64,000 nucleotides of DNA, taken from positions 1 through 64,000 of the forward strand of contig JAGNDO010000003.1 in the NCBI GenBank assembly GCA_018003515.1. The letters are read 5' to 3'. Source of the stretch: Caldilineaceae bacterium. GTDB lineage: Bacteria; Chloroflexota; Anaerolineae; Caldilineales; Caldilineaceae. Each line of letters begins with the position of its first letter. Within the stretch, counting starts at the first letter, position 1. Position numbers and translations under genes: made by a program. Under the pieces are notes generated by a model. It was given only the letters and a program-made list of their open reading frames with translations, did no database searches and was not told where the DNA came from. Positions 45,309 through 53,929 of the stretch are shown piece after piece.

Positions 45309-46020
45309 TACAGTTGGCACGGTCCAGGAAGAAAGCAGTGGGGATCAAAAACACCGACGCAGTGCCGGTGTCCGTAAAACTATAGACGGAGAGGAAAACG
45401 AGGAGAGGGGGAACGGTCAAACAGGCGACAGCCTCCGGGGGAATCCCGAACGCTGCCCCAAGGTCAGGTCGGAAGATCCCACAGAGGCCCGCCTGCATCC
45501 CCCCAGCCAAGCCCAGCCGTCCAGGACGCCGGATTCAGTGTGGATGCCCAGTGGGCTTTCTCGGAACGCGTAGACCGTGCCCCGATGTGGCGGTCAAGGC
45601 CGCCAACGATTTGTTGGTTCTGACGGCATACGCCCGAACCTGGATTCCGCGCCGCAAGGCGCGAGAATTGCCCAGGTATGGGCACAGTACTGTCAGGGTC
45701 GGGCTGATTGTCAGCCGCTGGTTTAACGCTGTGTATTGGGTTCATTATGCCTGATGGGAACTGGCCTGGACGATAGCGGAAGATAGCATCCGATACCACA
45801 TTCCAGGCTACAAAGTTGACAAAGGAAGCATAGCATTGACAGAATCTTGTGTCAATTGCCGGGAGACTACGTCTGTTGGGGGCAATAAATAAGCGACTGG
45901 CTCACCATCCCATCGAGCCAGTCGCTTGTTTCTGCTTGCCGTCCAATTTTTGGCGGGAACTTTTTGCGATCCCCCCACCCCTCAGAATTGGGGCCAGCGG
46001 TCGGATCCTATTCCTATAGC
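45309..46020. other. Long non-coding stretch
   Basis: About 580 bases (45309-45890) show no frame with convincing codon use on either strand and no recognised structured RNA. 45780-45850 is AT-richer with two TTGACA words. The promoter of mgtE must lie at the left part. A hairpin at 45891-45927 closes the region. Confidence 0.5.
45891..45927. terminator. Terminator-like hairpin
   Basis: AAGCGACTGGCTC and GAGCCAGTCGCTT form a 13-bp stem with an 11-base loop. TGTTTCTG follows on the plus strand. It may end the minus-strand secreted-protein gene or a short plus-strand transcript from the 45780-45850 area. Confidence 0.6.
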
Positions 46021-46833
46021 CTATTCCCCCACCTCAATCGGGGCCATGATGGGAAAGAATGTGCGATACAGATTTTCAAGCACATACAGCTGATCACGAT
46101 AGATCACGCGGCCACTGGAGAGCGCCCCACCGGCTTCGGTGACCCGTAATTGTACGGAATAGGCGGCGGGTGCCAGATCCGAGAGCGGCACACTGATGCC
46201 CCACGGGGTGGCAACGGCCGCACAGCCTTCCGTTTCAGCCGGCGACATCACCTCAATATAGACCAGATCATTCACCAAGGTGCGACCTTGAAATTCCGGC
46301 ACACAAGTGGTGGCGGCCATGTCCGAAACGATGACCGTGATGGGATCCCCCAGGGCCACAATAGCCGGAGAGAGACGCATCCCTCCCTTGACATCGATCA
46401 CGGTGGCGGCCACCAACGCCGGCTGTCCGGCAGCCCCCTCCTTCACATAGAGAAAGACCTGATAGGATCCGACTCGCTCGAAGAAGGTGCTGGCTTGCCA
46501 ATCAAAGGGGGTCACGGACTGGGTGCAGGCCATGTCATTCGGGTTGGACACGGCGTCAATACGCACGACATGGTCCGTGGGGAAGATGGCCAAGCTGGAA
46601 AATTCCGGGGTGCAGCCGTTCTGCCACTCCCCGGCCACGAAAAAGTTGACCGAATCAGCAATAGAAGGAGAAGCGGGAGAGAATGAGAGGGCAATAGGCA
46701 GATCGGCCGAGCGGGGCGAGTGCGCAACCGTGGCAAAGCCTGTGGCCATCAGCCAGATCAGTAGTAGTGACCCCGCAGCAAGGGCGCGAGCCGACTTTTT
46801 TACTCCGTTAAGGGTCAGAGACCGTTTGGACAT
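46021..46833 (-). CDS. Secreted protein with two Ig-like repeats, unknown function
   Basis: A 270-residue protein with a signal or anchor (about 15-37) and then two copies of a roughly 95-residue beta-rich unit (about 45-135 and 150-240). Each unit has a Cys followed by PEF (NGCTPEF, TTCVPEF), later a second Cys with an acid and Val/Ala (DMACTQSVTPF, EGCAAVATPW) and a final sheet with SYQVFLYV or AYSVQLRV. The Cys pair may form one disulphide per unit outside the cell. No family is recognised. Confidence 0.65.
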   Translation of the reverse strand: MSKRSLTLNGVKKSARALAAGSLLLIWLMATGFATVAHSPRSADLPIALSFSPASPSIADSVNFFVAGEWQNGCTPEFSSLAIFPTDHVVRIDAVSNPNDMACTQSVTPFDWQASTFFERVGSYQVFLYVKEGAAGQPALVAATVIDVKGGMRLSPAIVALGDPITVIVSDMAATTCVPEFQGRTLVNDLVYIEVMSPAETEGCAAVATPWGISVPLSDLAPAAYSVQLRVTEAGGALSSGRVIYRDQLYVLENLYRTFFPIMAPIEVGE

Positions 46834-47289
46834 CTGTGATCACTCCGTGTCAGGAAAATCAACCGTTTTTCGAGAATTGCTAGCCGATTTTGGCCGAGAG
46901 GCGAAGAGAGTGTGATGGGGCCAGATGAGCAGGGGCACGCAGGTGTGGAAATTCAGGATAGGTACATAGCAATTTCCCACAGTATACCACGAATTTCCAG
47001 AAAACAACCATCAAATTTTTGTAACAATCAAGACAGTCGAATAGAACACGAATTTCCTCCCATCACAGGCATCAAATTGCCAAAAATCTAGAACAAGGCA
47101 AAAGGCAAAGTGCAAAAGGCAAAAGTGTGAATATGGAGAATGAGATTTGTGGACTTCGTGGGTAAACAGTACTGTTTACGAAGCCCACAAATCCTGTCAA
47201 CGCCCACACTTTTGCCTTTTGCACTTTGCCTTTTGCCTTTTGCCTTTTGTTATTTTGTGTAAACCCCGTCTCAGGCTACAATACTCTTT
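46834..47289. other. AT-rich intergenic region with a nested palindrome
   Basis: Divergent spacer of 456 bases between the secreted-protein gene and the SNF2 gene. 46960-47090 is AT-rich with two imperfect direct copies of CACGAATTTCC...CATCAAATT (46990, 47048). The palindrome 47096-47240 occupies the right part. No gene. Confidence 0.5.
47096..47240. repeat. Nested palindrome of GGCAAAA words
   Basis: Outer arms 47096-47130 and 47206-47240 (GGCAAAAGGCAAAGTGC type, 35 bases) enclose an inner inverted repeat 47144-47194 whose centre is GTAAACAGTACTGTTTAC. The inner unit has a quite different sequence from the outer. Confidence 0.88.
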
Positions 47290-50200
47290 ATGCCTTTGAC
47301 CATTCATGCAGCCTGGCTGCGCAAAAATCAACCTTTTCCCACCGGCCAACTCTTTATTTGGGCCGAGGATCCCATACCGGATCTGTCTATTGGGACGACG
47401 CCCCATGGAACAGCGTCCAGTGGAGACGCCGATCCCACCGCCCTGGGTTCGCCCGATCCCGGCAATGGCCGCGCCCGCTCCATCAAGATTCCCTCCCATC
47501 CCGTGCAGGTGCCCATCGGTGCCCTGCGCACCCTGCTGATAGAACTGCTTCCCGACCCGGTGGCGAAGCTGGGCACGCCGGCCAGCACCACGGTCTGGCT
47601 GCCCAGCCAGGATTCAGGCCCCCTGGCCCGCCAAAGCCATTTCCAGCGCCGCAACGGGGCCGGAAACGGAAAGACCGACAACGCGGATCTCCAAACCAGC
47701 CCCGACCTCACCCCCTGGCAGATCGCCGGCCTCACCCTGCCGCCGGTGGCCGCCCTGGGCCTGCTCACCAGCCTGGACACCCACCAGGCCACCGCCAGCA
47801 CCCAGCTTTCCCCCACCCTGCGCCATATGCGTTTGGGCACGGATCTGCTTTTTTGGAGCAATGGGGCAAAATTAGTGTTGGAGATCCTGGCCGGGCAACA
47901 CTTTCTGCCCGGTCTACTCCCCGTCGGCCCTGCCCACTTTGAGGCAATTTGGCGACCCAGTTTGATGGAGTCCACCATCTATCACCGGGTGGCCCGTTGG
48001 ATCCGCATCATGCCCGCCCTGTGCCGGGCCTATGATCTGGCCCAGCCGGCGGACGCCCCCCCTCGGGCCGATCTGGCCGATCACTTCATCACCAGCCTGT
48101 TGGACGCCACCGTGCGGGCCTGGGGCGCGCATCCTGAGACGACCCTGCCGCTGCCCTCCTCGTCGGGCACCCAGTGGGTGCGCGCCCTGACCAATGAGCA
48201 TCCCCAACTGCCTTTGCCGCCCAAGCCTGCCCATCAACTCTACCAAGAGTGGCGGGCATGGACAGACCAACTCTATGCCACCAACGATGCCAACTTCCGC
48301 ATCTGCCTCAAATTAGAGGAACCCGCGGGCGTGGATGAGGGCGAGCGGTCCTGGACCTTGCGCTACCTGCTGCAAGCCAGGGATGACGCGGCGCTACAAA
48401 TTCCCGCCGCCTATGTGTGGCAAGAACGTAGCAGCACCCTGCGTTTCCACAACCGCCGCTTCGACCAACCCCAAGAGCGGCTGCTGGCCGGTCTGGGGAT
48501 TGCCAGCCGTCTCTTTGCGCCCATCAAACGCAGCCTGCGCTCCACCCAGCCAGAGCAGGCCCAACTTTCCACCGAAGAGGCCCACCTTTTCCTGCGCGAG
48601 ATCGGGCCGCTGCTCCAGAGCAGTGGCTTTGGCGTCATCACCCCGGAGTGGTGGGATCCCCGCAACCGGGCCAGCCTGGGGCTGCGTCTGCGTCTCAGCG
48701 CGCCAGGGGAAGCCCAGGGTGACACCCGATCCAAGCCCCGGGCCAACCGTGGCGGGGGCAAGGTACGCTATGGCTGGGATCTGACCCTGGGGGCCAATCC
48801 CCTGGATTCAGCTTCCTTTGACAAGCTGGTCGATCTGCACAGCCCGTTGATCCGCATCCAAAACCGCTGGATCGAGTTGGACCCGGAGCAGGTGGCCGCG
48901 GCCCGCCGCTTTTTGGCCGACCATGCCGAGGGCGGGACGGTCAATCTGCTTCAGGCGGTGCGCATGGCCCAGGGCAATTTGGAAGACCAATTGCGCATTG
49001 CCGGGGAGACCCAATCTCAGCCCATGCCCCCCGGCGCGGTGCAACTGCCCGGCCTGCCTCTGGACGCCGTGGCGCTGGAGGGCTGGGTGGATGAGGCCTT
49101 GGGCCGTCTGCACCATGTGGATTCCATGACCGCCCTGGCCGAGCCTGCCGGCTTCACCGGGGATCTGCGTCCCTATCAGCAGCGGGGATTGGGCTGGCTC
49201 TGGTATTTGCGTCAGCTTGGCCTGGGGGCCTGTCTGGCCGATGACATGGGATTGGGAAAAACTATCCAGACCATCGCCCTCTTCCTGCACGCTCGGCAGA
49301 TCGCCAAATTGGCTTCCGCGCAAAATAACGGCGAGGACGACTATGACCAGGACGCCGGCCCAGTCCTGCTGATCTGCCCGACCAGCGTGGTCAGCAACTG
49401 GCGGCGGGAGATGGAACGCTTCGCCCCCAGTCTGCGCTCCCTGATCCACCACGGCAGTGGACGGCTGACCGGGCAGGATTTTGAGCGGGCGGTGCAGAGC
49501 CACGACCTGATCATCACCAGCTATGGCACGGCCCGCCGGGACATTGACCTGTTGCGCACCGTGGAGTGGACCGACCTGATCCTGGACGAAGCCCAGAACA
49601 TCAAAAATCCGGCGGCCAAACAGTCCCAGGCCGTGCGCCGTATCTCCGCCGGCAACCGCATCGCCCTCACCGGCACGCCCGTGGAGAACCGGCTGTTGGA
49701 GCTGTGGAGCATCATGGAGTTCCTCAACCCAGGCTATTTGGGGCCACGGGAACGCTTCCGGCGCAACTTTATCCTGCCTATCGAGCGCTACAACGACCCG
49801 GAGCAGTTGGCCCAACTGCGCCGCCTGGTCCAACCCTTCCTTCTGCGCCGGCTCAAGACCGACCCCACCATCATCCCGGACCTGCCGGAGAAGAACGAGA
49901 TGATCGTCTACTGTCCCCTGACCCCGGAACAGAGCGCCCTCTATCAGGTGGTGGCCGGGGAGATCCTGGGTCAATTGGATGCCAGCCAGGGCATCCAACG
50001 CCGGGGATTGGTGCTAAAACTGCTCACCAAGCTCAAACAGGTCTGCAACCATCCCGCCCACTTCCTCAAACAGGAGACCCCCCTGGTGGGACGTAGCGGC
50101 AAACTCAGCCGTCTGACCGAGATGTTGGAAGAGGCCCTGAGCGTGGGGGATCGGGCGCTGATCTTCACCCAATTTGTAGAGATGGGCCATCTGCTCAAGA

Positions 50201-50733
50201 GCCATCTGACCAAGACCTTTGGCGCGGAGGTACTCTTTCTCCACGGCGGCACCCCGGCCCTCAAACGGGACGAGATGGTGCAAACTTTCCAACAAGAGAG
50301 CGGCGGCCCGGCCATCTTTATCCTCAGCCTGCGGGCTGGGGGCGTGGGGTTGAACCTGACCAACGCCAACCATGTCTTCCACTTTGACCGCTGGTGGAAC
50401 CCGGCGGTGGAAAACCAGGCCACGGACCGGGCCTTTCGCATCGGCCAGACCCGCAACGTGCAAGTCTATAAATTTGTCACCGCCGGCACCCTGGAAGAGC
50501 GCATCCACGAGATGATCCTGGGCAAAATGGCCCTGGCCGAGAACATCATCGGCGGCGGCGAAGAGTGGCTGACCGAGCTGGACACGGCCCAACTGCGGGA
50601 TCTGCTCACCCTGCGCCGGGATGAGGAGATGGTGGCCGAGGAGGACGAGTTGGAGGCCGCCGGGGAGATTGAAGAAACCGACGAGGCCGACGCGCCACAA
50701 AGCTTGAGCAAAACAGGGGGTGTCCTGTGGTAG
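47290..50733 (+). CDS. SNF2/Rad54-type helicase (HepA-like ATPase)
   Basis: An 1147-residue DNA translocase. The first 500 residues are the N-terminal region of bacterial SNF2 proteins. The motor begins near 620: QQRGLGWLWYLRQ (Q motif), DDMGLGKTIQT (Walker A), LILDEAQNIKNP (DEAH-like box), ALTGTPVENRLLELW (motif III), then lobe 2 with GGVGLNLTNANHVFHFDRWWNP and DRAFRIGQTRNVQVYKF (motifs V, VI). It remodels DNA-protein complexes. A long acidic tail ends it. It overlaps the SWIM gene by 7 bases. Confidence 0.93.
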   Translation: MPLTIHAAWLRKNQPFPTGQLFIWAEDPIPDLSIGTTPHGTASSGDADPTALGSPDPGNGRARSIKIPSHPVQVPIGALRTLLIELLPDPVAKLGTPASTTVWLPSQDSGPLARQSHFQRRNGAGNGKTDNADLQTSPDLTPWQIAGLTLPPVAALGLLTSLDTHQATASTQLSPTLRHMRLGTDLLFWSNGAKLVLEILAGQHFLPGLLPVGPAHFEAIWRPSLMESTIYHRVARWIRIMPALCRAYDLAQPADAPPRADLADHFITSLLDATVRAWGAHPETTLPLPSSSGTQWVRALTNEHPQLPLPPKPAHQLYQEWRAWTDQLYATNDANFRICLKLEEPAGVDEGERSWTLRYLLQARDDAALQIPAAYVWQERSSTLRFHNRRFDQPQERLLAGLGIASRLFAPIKRSLRSTQPEQAQLSTEEAHLFLREIGPLLQSSGFGVITPEWWDPRNRASLGLRLRLSAPGEAQGDTRSKPRANRGGGKVRYGWDLTLGANPLDSASFDKLVDLHSPLIRIQNRWIELDPEQVAAARRFLADHAEGGTVNLLQAVRMAQGNLEDQLRIAGETQSQPMPPGAVQLPGLPLDAVALEGWVDEALGRLHHVDSMTALAEPAGFTGDLRPYQQRGLGWLWYLRQLGLGACLADDMGLGKTIQTIALFLHARQIAKLASAQNNGEDDYDQDAGPVLLICPTSVVSNWRREMERFAPSLRSLIHHGSGRLTGQDFERAVQSHDLIITSYGTARRDIDLLRTVEWTDLILDEAQNIKNPAAKQSQAVRRISAGNRIALTGTPVENRLLELWSIMEFLNPGYLGPRERFRRNFILPIERYNDPEQLAQLRRLVQPFLLRRLKTDPTIIPDLPEKNEMIVYCPLTPEQSALYQVVAGEILGQLDASQGIQRRGLVLKLLTKLKQVCNHPAHFLKQETPLVGRSGKLSRLTEMLEEALSVGDRALIFTQFVEMGHLLKSHLTKTFGAEVLFLHGGTPALKRDEMVQTFQQESGGPAIFILSLRAGGVGLNLTNANHVFHFDRWWNPAVENQATDRAFRIGQTRNVQVYKFVTAGTLEERIHEMILGKMALAENIIGGGEEWLTELDTAQLRDLLTLRRDEEMVAEEDELEAAGEIEETDEADAPQSLSKTGGVLW

Positions 50734-51692
50734 AGTCCACCCTGCGCAACAATCGAGGCCGCAACAGTTGGTGGGCGGACCAATGGCTGGCCCTGCTTTT
50801 CGAGATCGACCCCACCTATCAATCCAGCCAAGGTCCAGGCAGCGGACGGGGCGGCTCCCGGCGCAGCCGAGTGCAGCGCCTGGACATGCTGCCCGGCTCC
50901 ATCAACGCCCAAGTCCGGGACCGCGAACACGGCATCTGCCACGTGACTGTGGAGATACCCCGGTTGACCCCGAAACAGTGGCAACAAGTCATCGACGGTC
51001 TGGCCGACCAGGCCATCTTTGCCGCCCAACTCCTGGCCGGGGATCTGCCCGTGGAGATCGAGCAGCTCTTTGCCGAGGCCGGGGTCTCCTTGTTGCCCGC
51101 CTCCGCCGCGGATTTGCGCGTCACCTGTTCCGAGTGCGGGGATGCGGGGGAATCGCCCGATCTGTCCGGCACACATAAACCCGTTTGCCCCCATGTGGAG
51201 CAGATTTTTCAACAGGTGGGGGAAATGCTGGCCGACGACCCGTGGCTGCTCTTCCAGTTGCGGGGCATGGAGCGCCCCCAGATCCTGCAAGCCCTGCGCG
51301 AACGGCGTCTCAGCCGCCAGCCCCAGGAGCGTAGTCCCCTGCCCACCCAGCCCCTGGGTCCGGCCACCCCAGAGAACCACGCCTTCTTCCGCCTCAACCC
51401 AGAGCCGGAAGGCCCCCGCTGGTTTGAGACCCAATCCGACACCCTGGACAGGGAGACGGACCGTTTCTGGGGCAATGCCCAACAGTTGGAGGCCATCCAG
51501 CACCAGATCAGCCCCCCGGTCATCGATCTCACCCTCTTGCGCCGTCTCGGCTATCCGCCCTTCTCCAGCCAGAGCGTAGAAAGCTACGAAGCCCTGGCCC
51601 AAATCTATCGCCGGGTCACCGCCCAGGCCCTGAAATTGGCTTTTGGCGAGGCGGGTAGCGAGGAGGCGGAAAACGGGGAGACATGGCGATGA
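50727..51692 (+). CDS. SWIM zinc-finger protein, partner of the SNF2 helicase
   Basis: A 321-residue protein. VTCSECGD...KPVCPHVEQIF (about 133-160) is the zinc site in the place where SWIM proteins have C-x-C...C-x-H; the first pair is C-x-x-C here. LADDPWLLFQLRGMERPQIL follows as in SWIM partners of SNF2 helicases. It likely binds DNA or protein for the helicase. Start is GTG 50727 behind a GGGGG tract, inside the end of the helicase gene. Confidence 0.82.
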   Translation: MVESTLRNNRGRNSWWADQWLALLFEIDPTYQSSQGPGSGRGGSRRSRVQRLDMLPGSINAQVRDREHGICHVTVEIPRLTPKQWQQVIDGLADQAIFAAQLLAGDLPVEIEQLFAEAGVSLLPASAADLRVTCSECGDAGESPDLSGTHKPVCPHVEQIFQQVGEMLADDPWLLFQLRGMERPQILQALRERRLSRQPQERSPLPTQPLGPATPENHAFFRLNPEPEGPRWFETQSDTLDRETDRFWGNAQQLEAIQHQISPPVIDLTLLRRLGYPPFSSQSVESYEALAQIYRRVTAQALKLAFGEAGSEEAENGETWR

Positions 51693-52609
51693 GGAATTTT
51701 GGAAAAAAAGGGCGGCGGGGGCTGGTATGCGGCGTGTGGGCGGTGGGCATCTGGTTTCTGCTCTCGGTCGGGGTTCACACGGGTGTGTCCGCCGCCGCCA
51801 ACCTGCCCCTGACCATCCCCCAACTCAGCAACAGCAGCAGCGTGGACGCCCTCACCCACGGCGACCTGCCCCGTTTCAGCAGCCACATCCAGATCCCCAT
51901 CTACATAGTCCAAGACGGGGACACCCTGTGGAGCATCGGTACCGACCACGGCCTGACCCTGGACACCATCCGCTTTGCCAACCCGGAATTTCGCCGCAAC
52001 CCGGATATCCTCCTCAGCATCGGCCAGCGCCTGCGCATCCCACCCCTGGACGGTGCCCTCCACGACGTGGTGGCCGGGGACACCGTGGAGAGCATGGCCA
52101 CCCGCTGGAACGTCACCCCAGCCGAGATTCGCAGCTTTGTGCCCAACGGCCTGGCCGGGGATGCCCAACCTATCCCCGGCTCCGTAGTCGTCGTCCCCCA
52201 CGGCACGCTGGAGGTCAACCTGCCCCATCCTGGGGCGACCGCTGGCTATGCCTTTGCCTGGCCCATCTCCGGCCCGGTCAGCCAGGGCTATGGCGGCGGC
52301 CACCAAGCCGTTGACCTGGCCGGTCCCTACGGGGCCTCGGTCTTCGCCAGCCGGGGGGGCACCATCCTCTCCACCGGCTGGGCCGAAACCGGTTATGGCT
52401 ACCTGATCATCCTGCAACACGCTGGCGGCTACATCACCTACTACAGCCACCTCAAAGGCCACTGGGTGGAAGCCGGCCAATGGGTCAACCAAGGCGACCT
52501 GATCGGGGCCATCGGCTCCACCGGCAACAGCACCGGTCCCCATGTGCATTTTGAGATCCGACTCAACGACGTGCGCCAAAATCCGTTGGCCTATTTGCCG
52601 CCGCGGTAG
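51683..52609 (+). CDS. LysM and M23 peptidase domain protein
   Basis: A 308-residue envelope protein: an N-terminal helix or signal (about 12-38), LysM 1 (YIVQDGDTLWSIGTDHGLTL, about 73), LysM 2 (HDVVAGDTVESMATRWNVTP, about 128), and a LytM/M23 domain (about 200-305) with the zinc residues HQAVDLAG, and HVHFEIR. It should bind and cut cell-wall peptide bridges. It starts within the SWIM gene (10-base overlap) behind GGGGAG, so it belongs to that operon, although its job is unrelated. Confidence 0.9.
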   Translation: MAMRNFGKKGRRGLVCGVWAVGIWFLLSVGVHTGVSAAANLPLTIPQLSNSSSVDALTHGDLPRFSSHIQIPIYIVQDGDTLWSIGTDHGLTLDTIRFANPEFRRNPDILLSIGQRLRIPPLDGALHDVVAGDTVESMATRWNVTPAEIRSFVPNGLAGDAQPIPGSVVVVPHGTLEVNLPHPGATAGYAFAWPISGPVSQGYGGGHQAVDLAGPYGASVFASRGGTILSTGWAETGYGYLIILQHAGGYITYYSHLKGHWVEAGQWVNQGDLIGAIGSTGNSTGPHVHFEIRLNDVRQNPLAYLPPR

Positions 52610-52640
52610 GGGTGGTTTTTAAAATCATCAAGCAAGAACG

Positions 52641-52679
52641 AAAAGGGGCCGCCCGATCAAAAAATCAGGCGGCCCTTTT
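52641..52679 (+). terminator. Rho-independent terminator after the SNF2 operon
   Basis: AAAAGGGGCCGCC (52641-52653) pairs with GGCGGCCCTTTT (52668-52679) with one bulged base; TTTTGTG follows. Confidence 0.85.
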
Positions 52680-52701
52680 GTGTTCTGCGATCAAAATGAG
52701 T

Positions 52702-52749
52702 TTGAGAAGTTCGCATCCCCTGGTGCGAACGGGTCTGCGCCTCAACTCG
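52702..52749. repeat. GTTCGCA-family hairpin
   Basis: TTGAG...CTCAA outer arms and the GTTCGCA/TGCGAAC stem with loop TCCCCTGG. The stem, loop and following GGGTC are almost as in the element at 58154. Confidence 0.75.
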
Positions 52750-52780
52750 TTTTATTCACACCCAAATCCAATAGCCCTGT

Positions 52781-53383
52781 TCAGCCTAGCAGAGTGTCCA
52801 CTTCTGTTTTCACTTCACCCCACACACGACGCAGATCAAGCCGATCCAACCAAGAATCAAAATAGTGCCAATCAATCTGATCGTCGGACATCAACAGGAT
52901 GCTGCCGATATCTCGGATATGCTTGGATTGTTTGCTCAATCCGTAATAGACGATCTTGTTCAGGATTAAGTCTTCCGGCGCATGGACATACACTTGATCA
53001 AGTGGATCACCCAAGTCGACAAGACGTCGGCGTTCCAGCGCCGCGGCCCGAAAAGGATCGTTCGGGCGGAGCAGAAAGAGTTCCGCCTTGTGACCGCTGT
53101 CTAAATGGATGGCATTAACGGCCAGGTCGCCTTCGGGCTGAATAAGTAGATCGAGGAGAATGTCCGGCGGCACCAACATCCGACGTTTCTCCAGCTCTTG
53201 GGACAGCAATCGGATCCGATTTCCTGGCAGGTGGACAACCAAGTCAAAATCTTGGGTGGTGCGTGGTTCACCCCAGGCCCACAGAGCGACCGCGCCACCG
53301 ATACAATAGTCCAGTTTGGCAGCATCCAAAGCGTCGAGAACAAGCCTTGAAAATGCCAGAAATGAGATGCGCTCACTCGGCAT
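52781..53383 (-). CDS. Nucleotidyltransferase-fold protein (AbiEii/DUF6036-like)
   Basis: A 200-residue protein: YCIGGAVALWAWGEPRTTQDFDLVVHLP (given in parts: GGAVALWAWG, RTTQDFDLV) is the NTase start with the G-G and the D-x-D pair. A helical end follows (HAPEDLILNKIVYYGLSKQ, KHIRDIGSIL). Such proteins act as toxin nucleotidyltransferases in AbiE- or MenTA-like pairs. It starts within the end of the upstream small gene (11-base overlap), behind a GAGG. Confidence 0.7.
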   Translation of the reverse strand: MPSERISFLAFSRLVLDALDAAKLDYCIGGAVALWAWGEPRTTQDFDLVVHLPGNRIRLLSQELEKRRMLVPPDILLDLLIQPEGDLAVNAIHLDSGHKAELFLLRPNDPFRAAALERRRLVDLGDPLDQVYVHAPEDLILNKIVYYGLSKQSKHIRDIGSILLMSDDQIDWHYFDSWLDRLDLRRVWGEVKTEVDTLLG

Positions 53384-53681
53384 GAGGAACCTCATTCGGC
53401 TGACGCGCCTTGTTGCTATAATAAGCAATCAGCCCTCCACGTACGATGCGCAGCGCCTCCAATTCCTCCAAGTCAGGTTCCCGCTGTCGTAACTGATGGA
53501 CGCCAGCCCGCTCAGCCGCATCGATCATCGAGGCAGCCTGCTGCACCCGCTCGGCGGGGGTGAGTCGTTTTGTGATGGCAAGCTGCTTGGGGTCAAGCTC
53601 CGCAATCGCACCGACAATCTGTCGGCGCATCCGCTCGGTCACAATAAAAGGTTCTTTTGGCTGGTCGTTTAGACTTGGCAT
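53373..53681 (-). CDS. Small partner of the nucleotidyltransferase, unknown
   Basis: A 102-residue helical protein (RMRRQIVGAIAELDPKQ, LTPAERVQQAASMIDAAER, RQREPDLEELEALRIVRGG). It overlaps the NTase gene, as antitoxin or recognition partners do. No HTH is clear. The pair suggests a toxin-antitoxin or abortive-infection unit; this is inferred from the arrangement. Confidence 0.6.
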   Translation of the reverse strand: MPSLNDQPKEPFIVTERMRRQIVGAIAELDPKQLAITKRLTPAERVQQAASMIDAAERAGVHQLRQREPDLEELEALRIVRGGLIAYYSNKARQPNEVPHAE

Positions 53682-53716
53682 GGTTCTATTATAGTGGGTT
53701 TGTGGTGAAGTGACAA

Positions 53717-53929
53717 TCAGGGTTTTTGGCGTTGCGGTACCCGATCCAATCGCGCACAGACCTCAAAATAATCATCAACCGCCTCCTCAAAAGCCACTCG
53801 CAACTCGACCACCGAATCGCCATGAAAGCCGATCAGATCGTCGATTCCCGCCAAATGCCCCACAAAGCAACCGTCGTCTTCGCTGTACTCGATTTGTGCT
53901 GAGAAGTCTCGATAGGTCATGGTGTTCAT
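53717..53929 (-). CDS. HicB-like antitoxin, orphan
   Basis: A 70-residue protein with the HicB start: an AQIEYSEDDGCFVGHLAGI strand pair and a helix with EAFEEAVDDYFEVC-like sequence (LRVAFEEAVDDYF). No HicA is present on either side. The start codon overlaps the stop of the large membrane transferase by ATGA, an odd coupling. Confidence 0.7.
   Translation of the reverse strand: MNTMTYRDFSAQIEYSEDDGCFVGHLAGIDDLIGFHGDSVVELRVAFEEAVDDYFEVCARLDRVPQRQKP

Noticed and set aside
45464-45799. Hypothetical protein on the minus strand
   Set aside because: Odd composition, no ribosome site, no domain; the opposite frames look equally good. Also considered RNase P, tmRNA, 6S or SRP RNA; none of their core sequences could be found.
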